NCBI GenBank assembly: GCA_029239785.1
Contig: JARBUG010000002.1
Coordinates: 23,034-87,033 of the forward strand
Direction: 5' to 3'
Length of the DNA: 64,000 bases
From: Symbiobacteriaceae bacterium
GTDB taxonomy: Bacteria; Bacillota; Sulfobacillia; Symbiobacteriales; Symbiobacteriaceae
The notes under the pieces were generated by a model. The model searched no databases, had not been told where the DNA came from, and worked only from the letters and a program-made list of their open reading frames with translations. Shown here one piece after another: positions 1 to 8,059 of the stretch. Position 1 is the stretch's first letter, and each line of letters opens with the position of its first letter. The position numbers and the translations under genes were made by a program.

Positions 1-4
1 GGTC

Positions 5-2443
5 GTGCCAGCACCGGCACGGAAAAAGCGGCTGCGCTGGCTCCGGTGGGTCGCGTACTCCGTGGTTGTGCTGATACTGGTTGCTGCGGGCGGTGTTTAC
101 GCCGGGGCCCGTCGGAGTCTGCCGCAGGTTACGGGAACGCTCAAACTGGCCGGACTCCGCGCGCCGGTCACGGTGTACCGGGACGAATGGGGCGTTCCGC
201 ACATTGAGGCCGCGAACAGCCTGGACCTCTACATGGCGCAGGGCTATGTGACAGCCCAGGACCGGCTCTGGCAGATGGATGTGACTCGGCGGGCAGCTGC
301 CGGGCGCCTCTCTGAAGCGATGGGTGCCAGCCAGATCAATACCGACAAGTTTCTGCGTACGCTGATGCTCCGCCAGGCCGCCGAGCGGACCATCGACAGC
401 TTGTCGCCCTGGGCGATCGAGGCGCTGGAAGCTTACGCTGCCGGCGTCAATGCATTCATTAACGAGGCGACTGCCTCCGGCCGGCTGCCGGTGGAATTCA
501 CCCTGCTGGGCTACAAGCCCGAGCCCTGGTCGATCGTCGACTCGGCCAGTGTCGGTAAACTGATGGCCTACGACCTGGGCGGCAACTACCGGGCGGAAGT
601 CTTCCGGTATCAGCTCCGCGCGATGGTGGGAGATGAGCTGACCCGGGAGGTCATGCCTACCTACCCCGATGACGGGATCACCATTATGCGGTCGGATGCC
701 GCCGGCAAGCAGGTTGGCAGTGCCGCACCGTACCTGCCGCCGGCTGGCAGCGGCGTAGATGTGTCAGGGTTGCTGGCAACGGCCATCTATCCGGATGAAA
801 ACATCGGGTCCAACAACTGGGTCGTGTCGGGGAAGCTGACCCAGTCGGGCAAGCCACTGCTGGCCAATGACCCGCACCTGGGCATTAACCTGCCCGCCAT
901 CTGGTACCAAAGCCATCTGGTGGTGACCGACGAGAAGGACCCGCTGAGCGTGATCGGTGCAACCTTCCCGGGCGCCCCCGGGGTCGTGATTGGCCATAAC
1001 GACAAGGTGGCGTGGGGCGTCACCAACACCGGCCCGGATGTGCAGGACCTGTACATTGAGCGGCGGAACCCCAATAACCCGTACCAGTTCGAGTTCAACG
1101 GCAAATGGGAAGATGCAACGGTCTACAAAGACCCGATCAAGGTGAAAGGCCAGGCTGACATTCCGTTTGAGGTGGTCGTCACCCGTCATGGCCCGATCGT
1201 CTCCGAAGTTGTGGGAGCGGAAGGCGACCGGCCGCAGGAAGCGCTGGCACTCAAGTGGACGGCGCATTTGCCCAGCACCGAGCCTGAGGCCATTCTGCTG
1301 CTCAACCGGGCCGGAAACTGGGAGGAGTTCCGCGAGGCGCTGAAGCAGTTCTGGGTGCCCACGCAGAACTTCGTCTTTGCGTCGGTCGACGGGACGATCG
1401 CCTACCGGCCGGGCGGGGTCGTGCCGATTCGTGCCAAGGGCGACGGGCTGCTGCCGGTGCCCGGCTGGGACGGCCAGCATGAATGGACCGGCTACATCGC
1501 GTTCGACAAGATGCCTGAAGTGGTCAATCCGGCGGAAGAGTTCATCGTGACGGCGAACAACAAGGTGATCGATAGCGGCTACCCGTACCTCCTGTCGCAC
1601 ACCTGGGCCGAGCCGTATCGGGCAGCACGCATTACGGAGATGATTCAGGGCAAGACCGGCCTTACGGCCGACCATATGCAGGCGTTGCAGACCGACTACG
1701 CCAACCTGCGGGCCCGGACCATGCTGCCGCAGCTGCTGCCGATGCTTCAGAGCGCCGAACTTAACGCAACCGAAAAGGCAGCACTGGCGTTGCTGGAGCA
1801 GTGGAATCATGTGGATAGCGCCGACCAGGGCGCCCCCTTCCTCTTCCATCTGTGGTGGCAGGAGCTGGAGCGGCATCTCTACGCATCGAAAATGGGTGAT
1901 GACCTCTATGGTCGGATGACCGACAAGGGCAACATCACCGATGCGATGGTCCAGCGGGCGCTCAAGGGCGACGAGTCGGCCTGGGTCAAACAGGCCGGCG
2001 GCCTGCAGTCGCTCCTGGTAACCAGCTACCATGACGCCGTGCAGGCAGCTGTGGATAACCAGGGGAAGAACGTGACGTCGTGGGAATGGGGCAAGTATCA
2101 CCGGATCGGGCCGGTGCACGCCATCGGCGGTGCAGTGGCCCCGCTGGGTTGGTTCCTGAACGCCAAGGCCCTCCCCGTTGGCGGCAGCAACATTACGGTC
2201 GGGGCGATGAGCTACAACCGGGAGACCGGTATGGTGACCTCCCTGGGCGTGTGGCGCCAGGTGGTCGACCTGGGGAATGTGGCAGGTAACTCCCGGGATG
2301 TGGTAATGCCCGGACAGTCCGGCCACTTCCTGAGTAAGTGGTACACCAGTCAGCAAGATATCCACATGAAGGGCCAGCTTCATCCACAGGTGTTCGCGGC
2401 CGACGCGTACCGTGGTGGTGCAAAGCTGGTACTTGAGCCCTAG
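5..2443 (+). CDS. Penicillin acylase family protein (Ntn-hydrolase)
   Basis: An 812-residue protein of the penicillin amidase (S45) family, which hydrolyse amide bonds of penicillins, acyl-homoserine lactones or related amides after autocatalytic cleavage that exposes an N-terminal serine. Residues about 15-32 form one hydrophobic segment after a Lys/Arg-rich start, so it is probably a signal anchor or signal peptide with an extracytoplasmic enzyme. The motif SNNWVVSG with its conserved serine at about residue 269, followed by KPLLANDPHLG, marks the start of the mature beta chain. The upstream part would be the alpha chain and spacer. The GTG at position 5 is so close to the window edge that an upstream start or RBS cannot be judged. 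Length is normal for the family; the substrate cannot be told. Confidence 0.85.
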   Translation: MPAPARKKRLRWLRWVAYSVVVLILVAAGGVYAGARRSLPQVTGTLKLAGLRAPVTVYRDEWGVPHIEAANSLDLYMAQGYVTAQDRLWQMDVTRRAAAGRLSEAMGASQINTDKFLRTLMLRQAAERTIDSLSPWAIEALEAYAAGVNAFINEATASGRLPVEFTLLGYKPEPWSIVDSASVGKLMAYDLGGNYRAEVFRYQLRAMVGDELTREVMPTYPDDGITIMRSDAAGKQVGSAAPYLPPAGSGVDVSGLLATAIYPDENIGSNNWVVSGKLTQSGKPLLANDPHLGINLPAIWYQSHLVVTDEKDPLSVIGATFPGAPGVVIGHNDKVAWGVTNTGPDVQDLYIERRNPNNPYQFEFNGKWEDATVYKDPIKVKGQADIPFEVVVTRHGPIVSEVVGAEGDRPQEALALKWTAHLPSTEPEAILLLNRAGNWEEFREALKQFWVPTQNFVFASVDGTIAYRPGGVVPIRAKGDGLLPVPGWDGQHEWTGYIAFDKMPEVVNPAEEFIVTANNKVIDSGYPYLLSHTWAEPYRAARITEMIQGKTGLTADHMQALQTDYANLRARTMLPQLLPMLQSAELNATEKAALALLEQWNHVDSADQGAPFLFHLWWQELERHLYASKMGDDLYGRMTDKGNITDAMVQRALKGDESAWVKQAGGLQSLLVTSYHDAVQAAVDNQGKNVTSWEWGKYHRIGPVHAIGGAVAPLGWFLNAKALPVGGSNITVGAMSYNRETGMVTSLGVWRQVVDLGNVAGNSRDVVMPGQSGHFLSKWYTSQQDIHMKGQLHPQVFAADAYRGGAKLVLEP

Positions 2444-2584
2444 GCCCCCTCAATGGGGGCCGTAGCCCGGCAGGCGTGGGCCAATACTTGACCGGCCCAT
2501 GCCGAGAGGGCCTAGGCCCCCTCAATGGGGGCCGTAGCCCGGCAGGCGTGGGCCAATACTTGACCGGCCCGCGCCGAGAGGGCC
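2441..2584. repeat. 72-bp direct tandem repeat (two copies)
   Basis: Two head-to-tail 72-bp units, 2441-2512 and 2513-2584, differ at only two positions (AT versus GC near the end of the unit). A stub of a third copy (TAGG) follows. Each unit begins with a perfect hairpin, GGCCCCC / TCAAT / GGGGGCC, and has a further GGGCC/GGCCC inverted pair. The first copy starts inside the stop codon of the acylase gene, so the duplication covers the 3' end of its transcript. Confidence 0.85.
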
Positions 2585-2592
2585 TAGGTGAG

Positions 2593-2624
2593 CTGAACCC
2601 CCGGCCAGGCGGCCGGGGGTTCAG
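2593..2624. terminator. Strong hairpin after the acylase gene
   Basis: A perfect 14-bp stem (arm CTGAACCCCCGGCC) with the 4-nt loop AGGC, followed by TATTTCC. The U-tract is weak, but stem strength and position just past the acylase gene support a terminator. Confidence 0.65.
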
Positions 2625-2714
2625 TATTTCCTACTGGCGCAACGGCTCTGGGGATTCGACAAAATCTGCACACCCGCGATTTTCGGGGCACCCGCCATCC
2701 CCTACCGTAGAGCC

Positions 2715-2736
2715 TTTGTCACATCGATGTGACAAA
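2715..2736. promoter_or_regulatory. 22-bp perfect palindrome, possible operator
   Basis: A gapless perfect palindrome with half-site TTTGTCACATC, in the interval between the converging acylase and M23 peptidase genes. It has no loop and no U-tract, so a DNA-binding site is more likely than a terminator. I do not recognise the cognate regulator. No promoter was recognised beside it. Confidence 0.45.
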
Positions 2737-2796
2737 ACACACATGAGAAAGGTCGAATGGAGCGATATGTTGCATGAAAATTTACCAACAGGGCCC

Positions 2797-2835
2797 TGTG
2801 GATAGTGTGGATAACTCAGCAGGCATTGTGGAAAC
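2797..2835. other. Cluster of DnaA-box-like 9-mers
   Basis: TGTGGATAG (2797-2805) directly abuts TGTGGATAA (2806-2814, the exact complement of the consensus TTATCCACA), and a weaker TGTGGAAAC follows at 2827-2835. All are in the same orientation in the non-coding gap before the M23 gene end. The 411-bp gap 2444-2854 otherwise holds the 72-bp repeat, a hairpin and a palindrome; I see no gene in it. Confidence 0.5.
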
Positions 2836-2854
2836 TTCCGTGGACTAAGTCGCG

Positions 2855-3844
2855 TCAACGTTGTGCGGATTTCGGTAAGTACAAGAGTGGATCAAGGGGC
2901 TTGCTGTTCACGATTATTTCAAAGTGCAAATGGGGGCCGGTGCTTCGACCCGTTGAACCAACCTCAGCTATCACTTCACCCTGACGCACCCGTTCGCCGG
3001 CCTTCACCAGCAGGCGCGATGCATGCCCGTAAAGGGTTTTACTCCCGTCACTGTGCTGGAGGATGACGGTTTCGCCGTAGCCAGGGACGGTGCCGGAGAG
3101 GATTACCTCGCCGTCCCGGGCCGCTTTAATGGGCTCTCCCATGTTGGCCGCCAGGTCGAGGCCGTTATGGTTGCGGCCTTCGCGCGGGCCGTAGGGCGAG
3201 CTGATGGGGGCAATAACCGGCCAGGCAAACACCCCGTCCAGGGCGGGGCTTGGCCCAATGGTCGCAGCGACCACGTCGCCTGCGGTGGCACTGGCGGGCA
3301 GAATCACCTGCTGCCCAATTTGCAGGTGACCGGGATCGCCGAGGTCGGGGTTGCTGTCCAACAGGAGTTCCAGGGTGACTCCGTAGCGGCTCGCCAATTC
3401 CCAGAGTGATTCGCCCTGTTGCACGGTGTGCCGGCGGACGGTGGCCTGGGCGCCGGGGATTGTGAGTGCCTGCCCCACCTTGATCTGATCGCCGGTCAGG
3501 CCATTGGCCTGCCTTAACGAGGCCACGTCAACTCCATAGAGCCGGGAGATGGCAAAGAGGGTTTCGCCACGTTTCACGGTGTGGGTAACTGCGGTGCCGG
3601 AGGCAGCGGGCGTGGTCGCCGCAGGGCCTGGGGAGCTGACGGTGTTCCCGGTAGCAGGCGCTTCCGTGGTCGGAGCCACGCCGAGCGTCTCCGTTTTGGC
3701 GCCCCCGCCCGGGGCCGGCGCCCCGGCCACGCCTGCGGCCGGGCGCCCCGCCACTGCCAGATGATAACTCAATGATCCTGTGAACATCACCGCACCGGCT
3801 AGCAAAAGCCCTGCTGCATAGGAACGGACCGACAGTAGCTCCAA
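2855..3844 (-). CDS. LysM / M23 family metallopeptidase
   Basis: A cell-wall endopeptidase, probably cutting peptidoglycan cross-bridges outside the membrane. It has an N-terminal hydrophobic signal or anchor, an Ala/Pro/Gly-rich linker, two LysM repeats (starting HTVKRGETLFAISRLYG and HTVQQGESLWELASRYG), then a LytM/M23 domain with the zinc motif HNGLDLA and the catalytic HLHFE near the C-terminus. An in-frame GTG exists at 3856, but the GGAGGT Shine-Dalgarno overlaps it. The TTG at 3842-3844, about 10 nt after that site, is the better start (329 aa). A candidate promoter lies between this gene and glpX. It converges with the acylase gene. Confidence 0.88.
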   Translation of the reverse strand: MELLSVRSYAAGLLLAGAVMFTGSLSYHLAVAGRPAAGVAGAPAPGGGAKTETLGVAPTTEAPATGNTVSSPGPAATTPAASGTAVTHTVKRGETLFAISRLYGVDVASLRQANGLTGDQIKVGQALTIPGAQATVRRHTVQQGESLWELASRYGVTLELLLDSNPDLGDPGHLQIGQQVILPASATAGDVVAATIGPSPALDGVFAWPVIAPISSPYGPREGRNHNGLDLAANMGEPIKAARDGEVILSGTVPGYGETVILQHSDGSKTLYGHASRLLVKAGERVRQGEVIAEVGSTGRSTGPHLHFEIIVNSKPLDPLLYLPKSAQR

Positions 3845-3878
3845 TCCTGATCCCACCTCCGAAAGGTCGTGGGACAGG

Positions 3879-3908
3879 TTTATGCCCTGTCGGTCCGCGT
3901 TATGACAA
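3879..3908 (-). promoter_or_regulatory. Candidate sigma-A promoter for the M23 gene
   Basis: On the minus strand TTGTCA (3903-3908) and CATAAA (3879-3884) are 18 bp apart. A short GACAGG/CCTGTC inverted repeat (3873-3891) overlaps the -10 and could be an operator or part of the 5' UTR. Confidence 0.35.
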
Positions 3909-3923
3909 GCCCTGATGTTCCGT

Positions 3924-4904
3924 CTACACGTTCAGCCGGTTTCCCTTTGCCCAAACAGGCTTCCGTTCCAGCCTGTGCTGGGCCTCAATAAAGCGTACAG
4001 TTCCGGTTTTACAACGCAACGCGATCGAATGAGTGCTAGCCATGGAGTTCCCTGAGTACCGGACGCCACGCAATAGATCGCCATCGGTAATGCCGGTGGC
4101 AGCAAAGACGACATCATCGCCCTTTACCAGGTCTTCCAGGGTAAGAACAGCGGTCGGATCCGCCAAACCCATCGACTGGCAACGGAGGAATTCTTGCTCG
4201 TTCTCGGGCTTCAGGCGGCCCTGCATATCACCGCCCAGGCACTTGAGCGCCGCGGCCGCCAGCACCCCTTCCGGGGCGCCGCCAATGCCCATCAGTACAT
4301 CGACACCGGATTCCGGGAACGCAGCGGCAACTGCGGGAGCAACATCACCGTCGGAGATGAGCTTGATGCGGGCGCCCGCATCGCGGCAGGCTTGAATCAT
4401 GGCCCGATGCCGGTCACGGTCAAGAATGACCACGGTAAGGTCACTCACGTCCTTGCCCTTTGCGTCGGCCACAGCACGCAGGTTCTCTCCGATTGGCAGG
4501 GTCAGGTCGATCCGGCCTTTCGCCTCGGGGCCCACGGCAATCTTCTCCATGTACATGTCCGGGGCGTGGAGCAGAGAACCCCTTGGTGCAACCGCCACCA
4601 CAGCGATCGAGCCATTCAGACCCTTGGCCACCAGGTTCGTACCCTCGAGGGGGTCCACGGCAATGTCCACCGGTTCGCCGCCGGCGCCCACATGCTCGCC
4701 AATATAGAGCATGGGTGCTTCATCCAGCTCGCCTTCTCCGATGACCACGATGCCGTCGAACTGAACCGTGTCAAACCCGGCACGCATGGCATCTACAGCC
4801 AACTGGTCAGCCATGTGCTTGTCGCCCCGGCCCATCCACCGGGCGCATGCCAGCGCGGCAGCCTCCGTCACCCGTACCAGCTCGACAGCCAACTCCCGTT
4901 CCAC
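3924..4904 (-). CDS. glpX: Class II fructose-1,6-bisphosphatase
   Basis: Hydrolyses fructose-1,6-bisphosphate to fructose-6-phosphate in gluconeogenesis. Seen: the family N-terminus [19 protein letters not shown], the metal-site segments [16 protein letters not shown] and [12 protein letters not shown], and full family length (326 aa). The frame is open to 4919, but the GAGGAGG site is followed after 6 nt by GTG at 4902-4904, which gives the canonical start MERELA. It sits downstream of the transaldolase gene on the same strand, separated by a terminator hairpin, so it probably has its own promoter. Both enzymes act on fructose-6-phosphate, which fits a central carbon role. Confidence 0.93.
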   Translation of the reverse strand: MERELAVELVRVTEAAALACARWMGRGDKHMADQLAVDAMRAGFDTVQFDGIVVIGEGELDEAPMLYIGEHVGAGGEPVDIAVDPLEGTNLVAKGLNGSIAVVAVAPRGSLLHAPDMYMEKIAVGPEAKGRIDLTLPIGENLRAVADAKGKDVSDLTVVILDRDRHRAMIQACRDAGARIKLISDGDVAPAVAAAFPESGVDVLMGIGGAPEGVLAAAALKCLGGDMQGRLKPENEQEFLRCQSMGLADPTAVLTLEDLVKGDDVVFAATGITDGDLLRGVRYSGNSMASTHSIALRCKTGTVRFIEAQHRLERKPVWAKGNRLNV

Positions 4905-4975
4905 GATGCTCCTCCTCATTCCCCGCGACTCACGGTCGGGCCGTGCTGAAAATTCTATGCGGGACTTTCATAAGA

Positions 4976-5006
4976 AACCGGTGCAGCCACTAAAACTGCA
5001 CCGGTT
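4976..5006 (-). terminator. Hairpin between transaldolase gene and glpX
   Basis: An 11-bp perfect stem (AACCGGTGCAG / CTGCACCGGTT) with a 9-nt loop, 10 nt past the transaldolase stop. The minus-strand tail is TCTTATG, a poor U-tract. Confidence 0.6.
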
Positions 5007-5015
5007 GTCTCCAGG

Positions 5016-5666
5016 TTACACCTTTCCCTTGGCGGCTTCCCAGTCCTTGAGGAACCGGTCGATACCGGCATCCGTCAGAGGATGCTTGAGCATCTGCTTG
5101 AAAACCTTGTAGGGAATGGTTGCGATGTGGGCGCCGGCCTTGGCACTTTCGGTGACCTGGCCCGGAGTCCGAATCGAGGCGGAGATGATCTCCGTGTCGA
5201 TGCCGTGGATGGCAAAAATGTTGGCGATATCCTCGATGAGCTGGATGCCGTCCATGCTGATGTCGTCAAGCCGGCCCACGAAGGGGCTGACGAAGGTGGC
5301 ACCGGCCCGGGCGCAGAGCAGCGCCTGGTTGGCCGAGAAAATGAGCGTCAGGTTGGTCTTCACGCCGATGCTGCTCAACCGCTTGCACGCCTTCAGGCCT
5401 TCATCGGTCATCGGCAGCTTGATGACGACGTTCTTGTGCATTTCGTAGTACTGCTTGGCTTCGGCGACCATTTCGTCGGCGTTGAGGCTGATGACCTCGG
5501 CGCTGATGGGGCCGTCGACGAGCTGGAGGATTTCCGTGAGGACCTGCTTGAAGTCGCGGCCTTCCTTGGCTACGAGTGACGGGTTGGTGGTGACGCCGTG
5601 CAGCACGCCCCAGGCGGCAATTTCACGGATTTCGTCTACATTGGCGGTGTCGATGAAGAATTTCAC
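5016..5666 (-). CDS. tal: Transaldolase / fructose-6-phosphate aldolase family
   Basis: A 216-residue protein of the short TalC/FSA-type transaldolase family, a TIM barrel that forms a Schiff base with a lysine. Seen: [20 protein letters not shown] at the N-terminus, [13 protein letters not shown], and [13 protein letters not shown] with the catalytic lysine at about residue 83. The open frame reaches 5735, but GGAAGGAG precedes the GTG at 5664-5666, which also matches the family N-terminus. It is the last gene of a packed minus-strand train that includes kce and kal; the gap to the upstream Zn-ribbon gene is only 31 bp. Whether it acts as a transaldolase or an aldolase cannot be told from sequence. 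Confidence 0.9.
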   Translation of the reverse strand: MKFFIDTANVDEIREIAAWGVLHGVTTNPSLVAKEGRDFKQVLTEILQLVDGPISAEVISLNADEMVAEAKQYYEMHKNVVIKLPMTDEGLKACKRLSSIGVKTNLTLIFSANQALLCARAGATFVSPFVGRLDDISMDGIQLIEDIANIFAIHGIDTEIISASIRTPGQVTESAKAGAHIATIPYKVFKQMLKHPLTDAGIDRFLKDWEAAKGKV

Positions 5667-5697
5667 AGGGTAACGCTCCTTCCAGGGTCGGTGGATA

Positions 5698-6366
5698 TTA
5701 CTTTTTGTTCCCTTTACGGCGCCCAGGGGCGTCATCGCCCACTTTGATGTGGGTCAGTGACTCCAGTAAGGCGAGATCTTCTTCCCGCCCGGCCAGCACG
5801 GTTCTGTGCCGTCCGCACTCGGCGCACGAAAGTTCGAGGCGCTCGGGGTAGATGTCAACCGAGATGTGCCGGTTGCCGCACATACAAGTAAGGTTCCCAT
5901 CTTCGGCCATGGTATGGACGCGGCTCAGCGCCTGATACATGACCTCGGGGTGGTCGAAGTACTCGCCGAAGGCTTCATCTTCCAACAGCCGGTCAAGTTC
6001 GGTGCCACCCGTGCGGGTGTAAACCTCCACTTCGTTTTCACCGCCAAAGACGCCGAGCTGCAGGTCGGTTTCGCTGCAGGTCAGCTGGGCGAGCTGGCCG
6101 TCCCAGAACTGGCGGGTGCTGAAGTGCATGAAGTGGAGCCCGTCGCACAGATAGCACGGAATTTGCAGCAAAGCCTTTCCCCCGCGGCTGCTGACGGTGA
6201 GCTTGTGGCTGCCACAGGAGCAGGCCACTTTGACCGAACGGCCGCGCCCCAGCGCAAAGCGGGAGACCGTGTTTATCTCCAGTTTGCCACACTGTGCGCA
6301 GCGAACGGCGAATGTCGTATGCGTTGGGACAAGCACGGGTTCTACCCCCTTTGCATGGGAATACAT
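5698..6366 (-). CDS. Conserved Zn-ribbon-like protein of unknown function
   Basis: A 222-residue soluble protein with five cysteine pairs: CAQC (about residue 23), CSCG, CYLC, CMCG and CAEC, the last near the C-terminus. The middle contains acidic, helical sequence ([19 protein letters not shown]). The repeated CxC and CxxC units suggest two or more zinc ribbons, perhaps a nucleic-acid or protein-binding module. No signal peptide or membrane segment. A GGGAG site precedes the ATG at 6364-6366. It lies between kce and the transaldolase gene with short gaps, so co-transcription is likely, but nothing in it indicates an enzymatic role in lysine breakdown. I do not recognise a named family. Confidence 0.75.
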   Translation of the reverse strand: MYSHAKGVEPVLVPTHTTFAVRCAQCGKLEINTVSRFALGRGRSVKVACSCGSHKLTVSSRGGKALLQIPCYLCDGLHFMHFSTRQFWDGQLAQLTCSETDLQLGVFGGENEVEVYTRTGGTELDRLLEDEAFGEYFDHPEVMYQALSRVHTMAEDGNLTCMCGNRHISVDIYPERLELSCAECGRHRTVLAGREEDLALLESLTHIKVGDDAPGRRKGNKK

Positions 6367-6388
6367 CTACATTTCTCTCCCAGAACAA

Positions 6389-7210
6389 CTAGATGCTTCG
6401 CTCAGGGAAACGTAATATCCTCCTTGCCTCGTCCGGGGTGGCGACCTCGCGCCCAAGCTCCTTGGCGAGGCGTACCACACGGGCTACGAGCATTTCGTTG
6501 GACGCCAGCACGCCCTTCGTGTAGTAAATGTTGTCTTCCAGGCCCACCCGCACGTGGCCGCCCATGATGATGGCCGCAGCGGCCAGGGGCAGCTGGGCCC
6601 GGCCCACGCCGGCCACCGACCAGGTGCAGCCCTCGGGAATCGACTCGGCCATGAGCAGCAGGTTCTTGACAGTGCCGGGAATACCGCCGGGCACACCCAT
6701 GACAAAGTCAAAGTGCAGCGGCAGGGGCAGAATGCCCTGCTTCACCAGCGCCAGTGCGTTATAAATGTGCCCTACATCAAAGGCCTCGATCTCTACGGTC
6801 ACACCCTGTGCCACCATGGTGCGGCCGAAGTGCTCCATCATTTCGGGGTCGTTCATGAAGACCCCGCGGCCAAAGTTAACTGTGCCGGCAGAGAGCGTGG
6901 CCATTTCAGGCCTCAGCATGACGGGCTGGAGCCGCTCCTCGGCGCTCATGCCCACAGCGCCGCCAGTGGACGTCTGTACGATGATGTCGGTGCGGGCCTG
7001 AATCTCCTTGATGATTTCGGCGTACACCGCCCCGGACTGGGTTGGCGTGCCGTCGGGCAGGCGCCCGTGTACGTGCACCATGGCACCGCCGGCCTCCCGG
7101 ACCCGGTGGGCGGCTTCGGCCAACTCCACCGGCGTCACCGGCAGGTATGGGTTCTGTTCCCGCGTAACCTCGGCACCGTTAAGCGCGCAGGTGATGATCA
7201 GCTTTTCCAT
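6389..7210 (-). CDS. kce: 3-keto-5-aminohexanoate cleavage enzyme
   Basis: A 273-residue BKACE/DUF849-family enzyme. In lysine fermentation Kce condenses 5-amino-3-oxohexanoate with acetyl-CoA to give acetoacetate and 3-aminobutyryl-CoA, using a Zn ion. Seen: KLIITCALNGAE at the start, VHVHGRLPDGTPTQ with the two zinc-ligand histidines at residues 46 and 48, QTSTGGAVGMSAEERLQP, and a late GGHVRVGLEDNIYY. The last two are hallmark segments of the family. AAAGGAGG precedes the ATG. The gene is 49 bp downstream of kal, the next step in the pathway, which makes the lysine assignment much firmer than the family alone would. Confidence 0.9.
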   Translation of the reverse strand: MEKLIITCALNGAEVTREQNPYLPVTPVELAEAAHRVREAGGAMVHVHGRLPDGTPTQSGAVYAEIIKEIQARTDIIVQTSTGGAVGMSAEERLQPVMLRPEMATLSAGTVNFGRGVFMNDPEMMEHFGRTMVAQGVTVEIEAFDVGHIYNALALVKQGILPLPLHFDFVMGVPGGIPGTVKNLLLMAESIPEGCTWSVAGVGRAQLPLAAAAIIMGGHVRVGLEDNIYYTKGVLASNEMLVARVVRLAKELGREVATPDEARRILRFPERSI

Positions 7211-7259
7211 GGGCGGAACCTCCTTTAGCCGTCTGCTATGTAAAACGGAAAAGGCCGGG

Positions 7260-7652
7260 CTATTCGCCCGACCTCTGGAACTGCTTGGGTACCATGCAGG
7301 TGCCGGTGGCCCGGGTCACCAGCAGGGGTTCCGGAATGAGCCTCGCCCGCGACGGCTGTTCGGGAGTCGGTGCGGCTTCAATCACCTTGTATGCCTCGAA
7401 GGACATGGCCCGGGAGGTGTTGCCCACCCGCGAAATGCGGGCCCGGATCTCAATGTAGTCGCCGGCATAGACAGGCGCCTTGAACTCCACCATGTCGTAC
7501 GCGACAAACAGGCCCTCATCGCCATCATGCTGGATCAAAAGCTCGGTCGCCGCGTCGCCAAACAGGGCCAGCATACGCGCTCCATCTACCAGGTTGCCCC
7601 CGTAGTGGGCGTCATGTGCCGACATACGCAGCCGCAGGAAGGACTCGTTCAC
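7260..7652 (-). CDS. kal: 3-aminobutyryl-CoA ammonia-lyase
   Basis: A 130-residue hotdog-fold protein that removes ammonia from L-3-aminobutyryl-CoA to give crotonyl-CoA. Its N-terminus ([20 protein letters not shown]) and the segments [30 protein letters not shown] and TGTCMVPKQ match Kal proteins closely, as does its length. The GTG start at 7650-7652 overlaps the stop of the upstream receiver-domain gene in a GTGA junction, so translation is probably coupled. kce follows. Confidence 0.9.
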   Translation of the reverse strand: MNESFLRLRMSAHDAHYGGNLVDGARMLALFGDAATELLIQHDGDEGLFVAYDMVEFKAPVYAGDYIEIRARISRVGNTSRAMSFEAYKVIEAAPTPEQPSRARLIPEPLLVTRATGTCMVPKQFQRSGE

Positions 7653-8029
7653 GGTTTCTCCTCCTCCAGGACCTGCTGCACCAGTTGGCGCAGCGCGAAC
7701 ACATCGAACGGTTTGCTGATACAGTTCCGTGCACCCAGGCTCATCACTTCGCTCACCCGGTCGCCATCGCCGACCGCCGTCATAATGACGACCGGCAGGT
7801 CGGGATACAGATGCAAGAGCGTGCGCAGGGTCTCGATTCCATCCATGACCGGCATTTTCATGTCGAGCAGAACCAGGGCCGGCATCTCTACGCTGCAGAG
7901 CGCCATGGCTTCCTGCCCGTGGCCCGCCGTGGCCACACGGTAGCCCACTTCCCGGAATACTTCCTGAATCAGGCGGCGAACGCCCATCTGGTCATCTACA
8001 ACAAGGATAAGCGGGGATTCGGTGCGCAT
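7649..8029 (-). CDS. Stand-alone response regulator receiver (Spo0F/CheY-like)
   Basis: A 126-residue receiver domain with no output domain. Seen: the acidic pair in [10 protein letters not shown], the phospho-acceptor Asp in [13 protein letters not shown], the conserved Thr in [11 protein letters not shown] and the Lys in CISKPFD. It should act as a phosphorelay intermediate or protein-binding switch. The frame opens at GTG 8041, but ATG 8027-8029 behind GGTGG is equally good and gives the usual short N-terminus. It is odd in this position: its stop overlaps the kal start, and it follows the S8 protease gene by about 30 bp. No histidine kinase is in the window. Confidence 0.88.
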   Translation of the reverse strand: MRTESPLILVVDDQMGVRRLIQEVFREVGYRVATAGHGQEAMALCSVEMPALVLLDMKMPVMDGIETLRTLLHLYPDLPVVIMTAVGDGDRVSEVMSLGARNCISKPFDVFALRQLVQQVLEEEKP

Positions 8030-8059
8030 GCTGCCCACCACCCTCAGATTTATTTCCTT

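Noticed and set aside
764..2383. A 539-codon open frame antisense to the acylase gene
   Set aside because: The plus-strand acylase has its full family motifs; the antisense protein is His/Arg/Leu-rich with no motif, typical of high-GC shadow frames.
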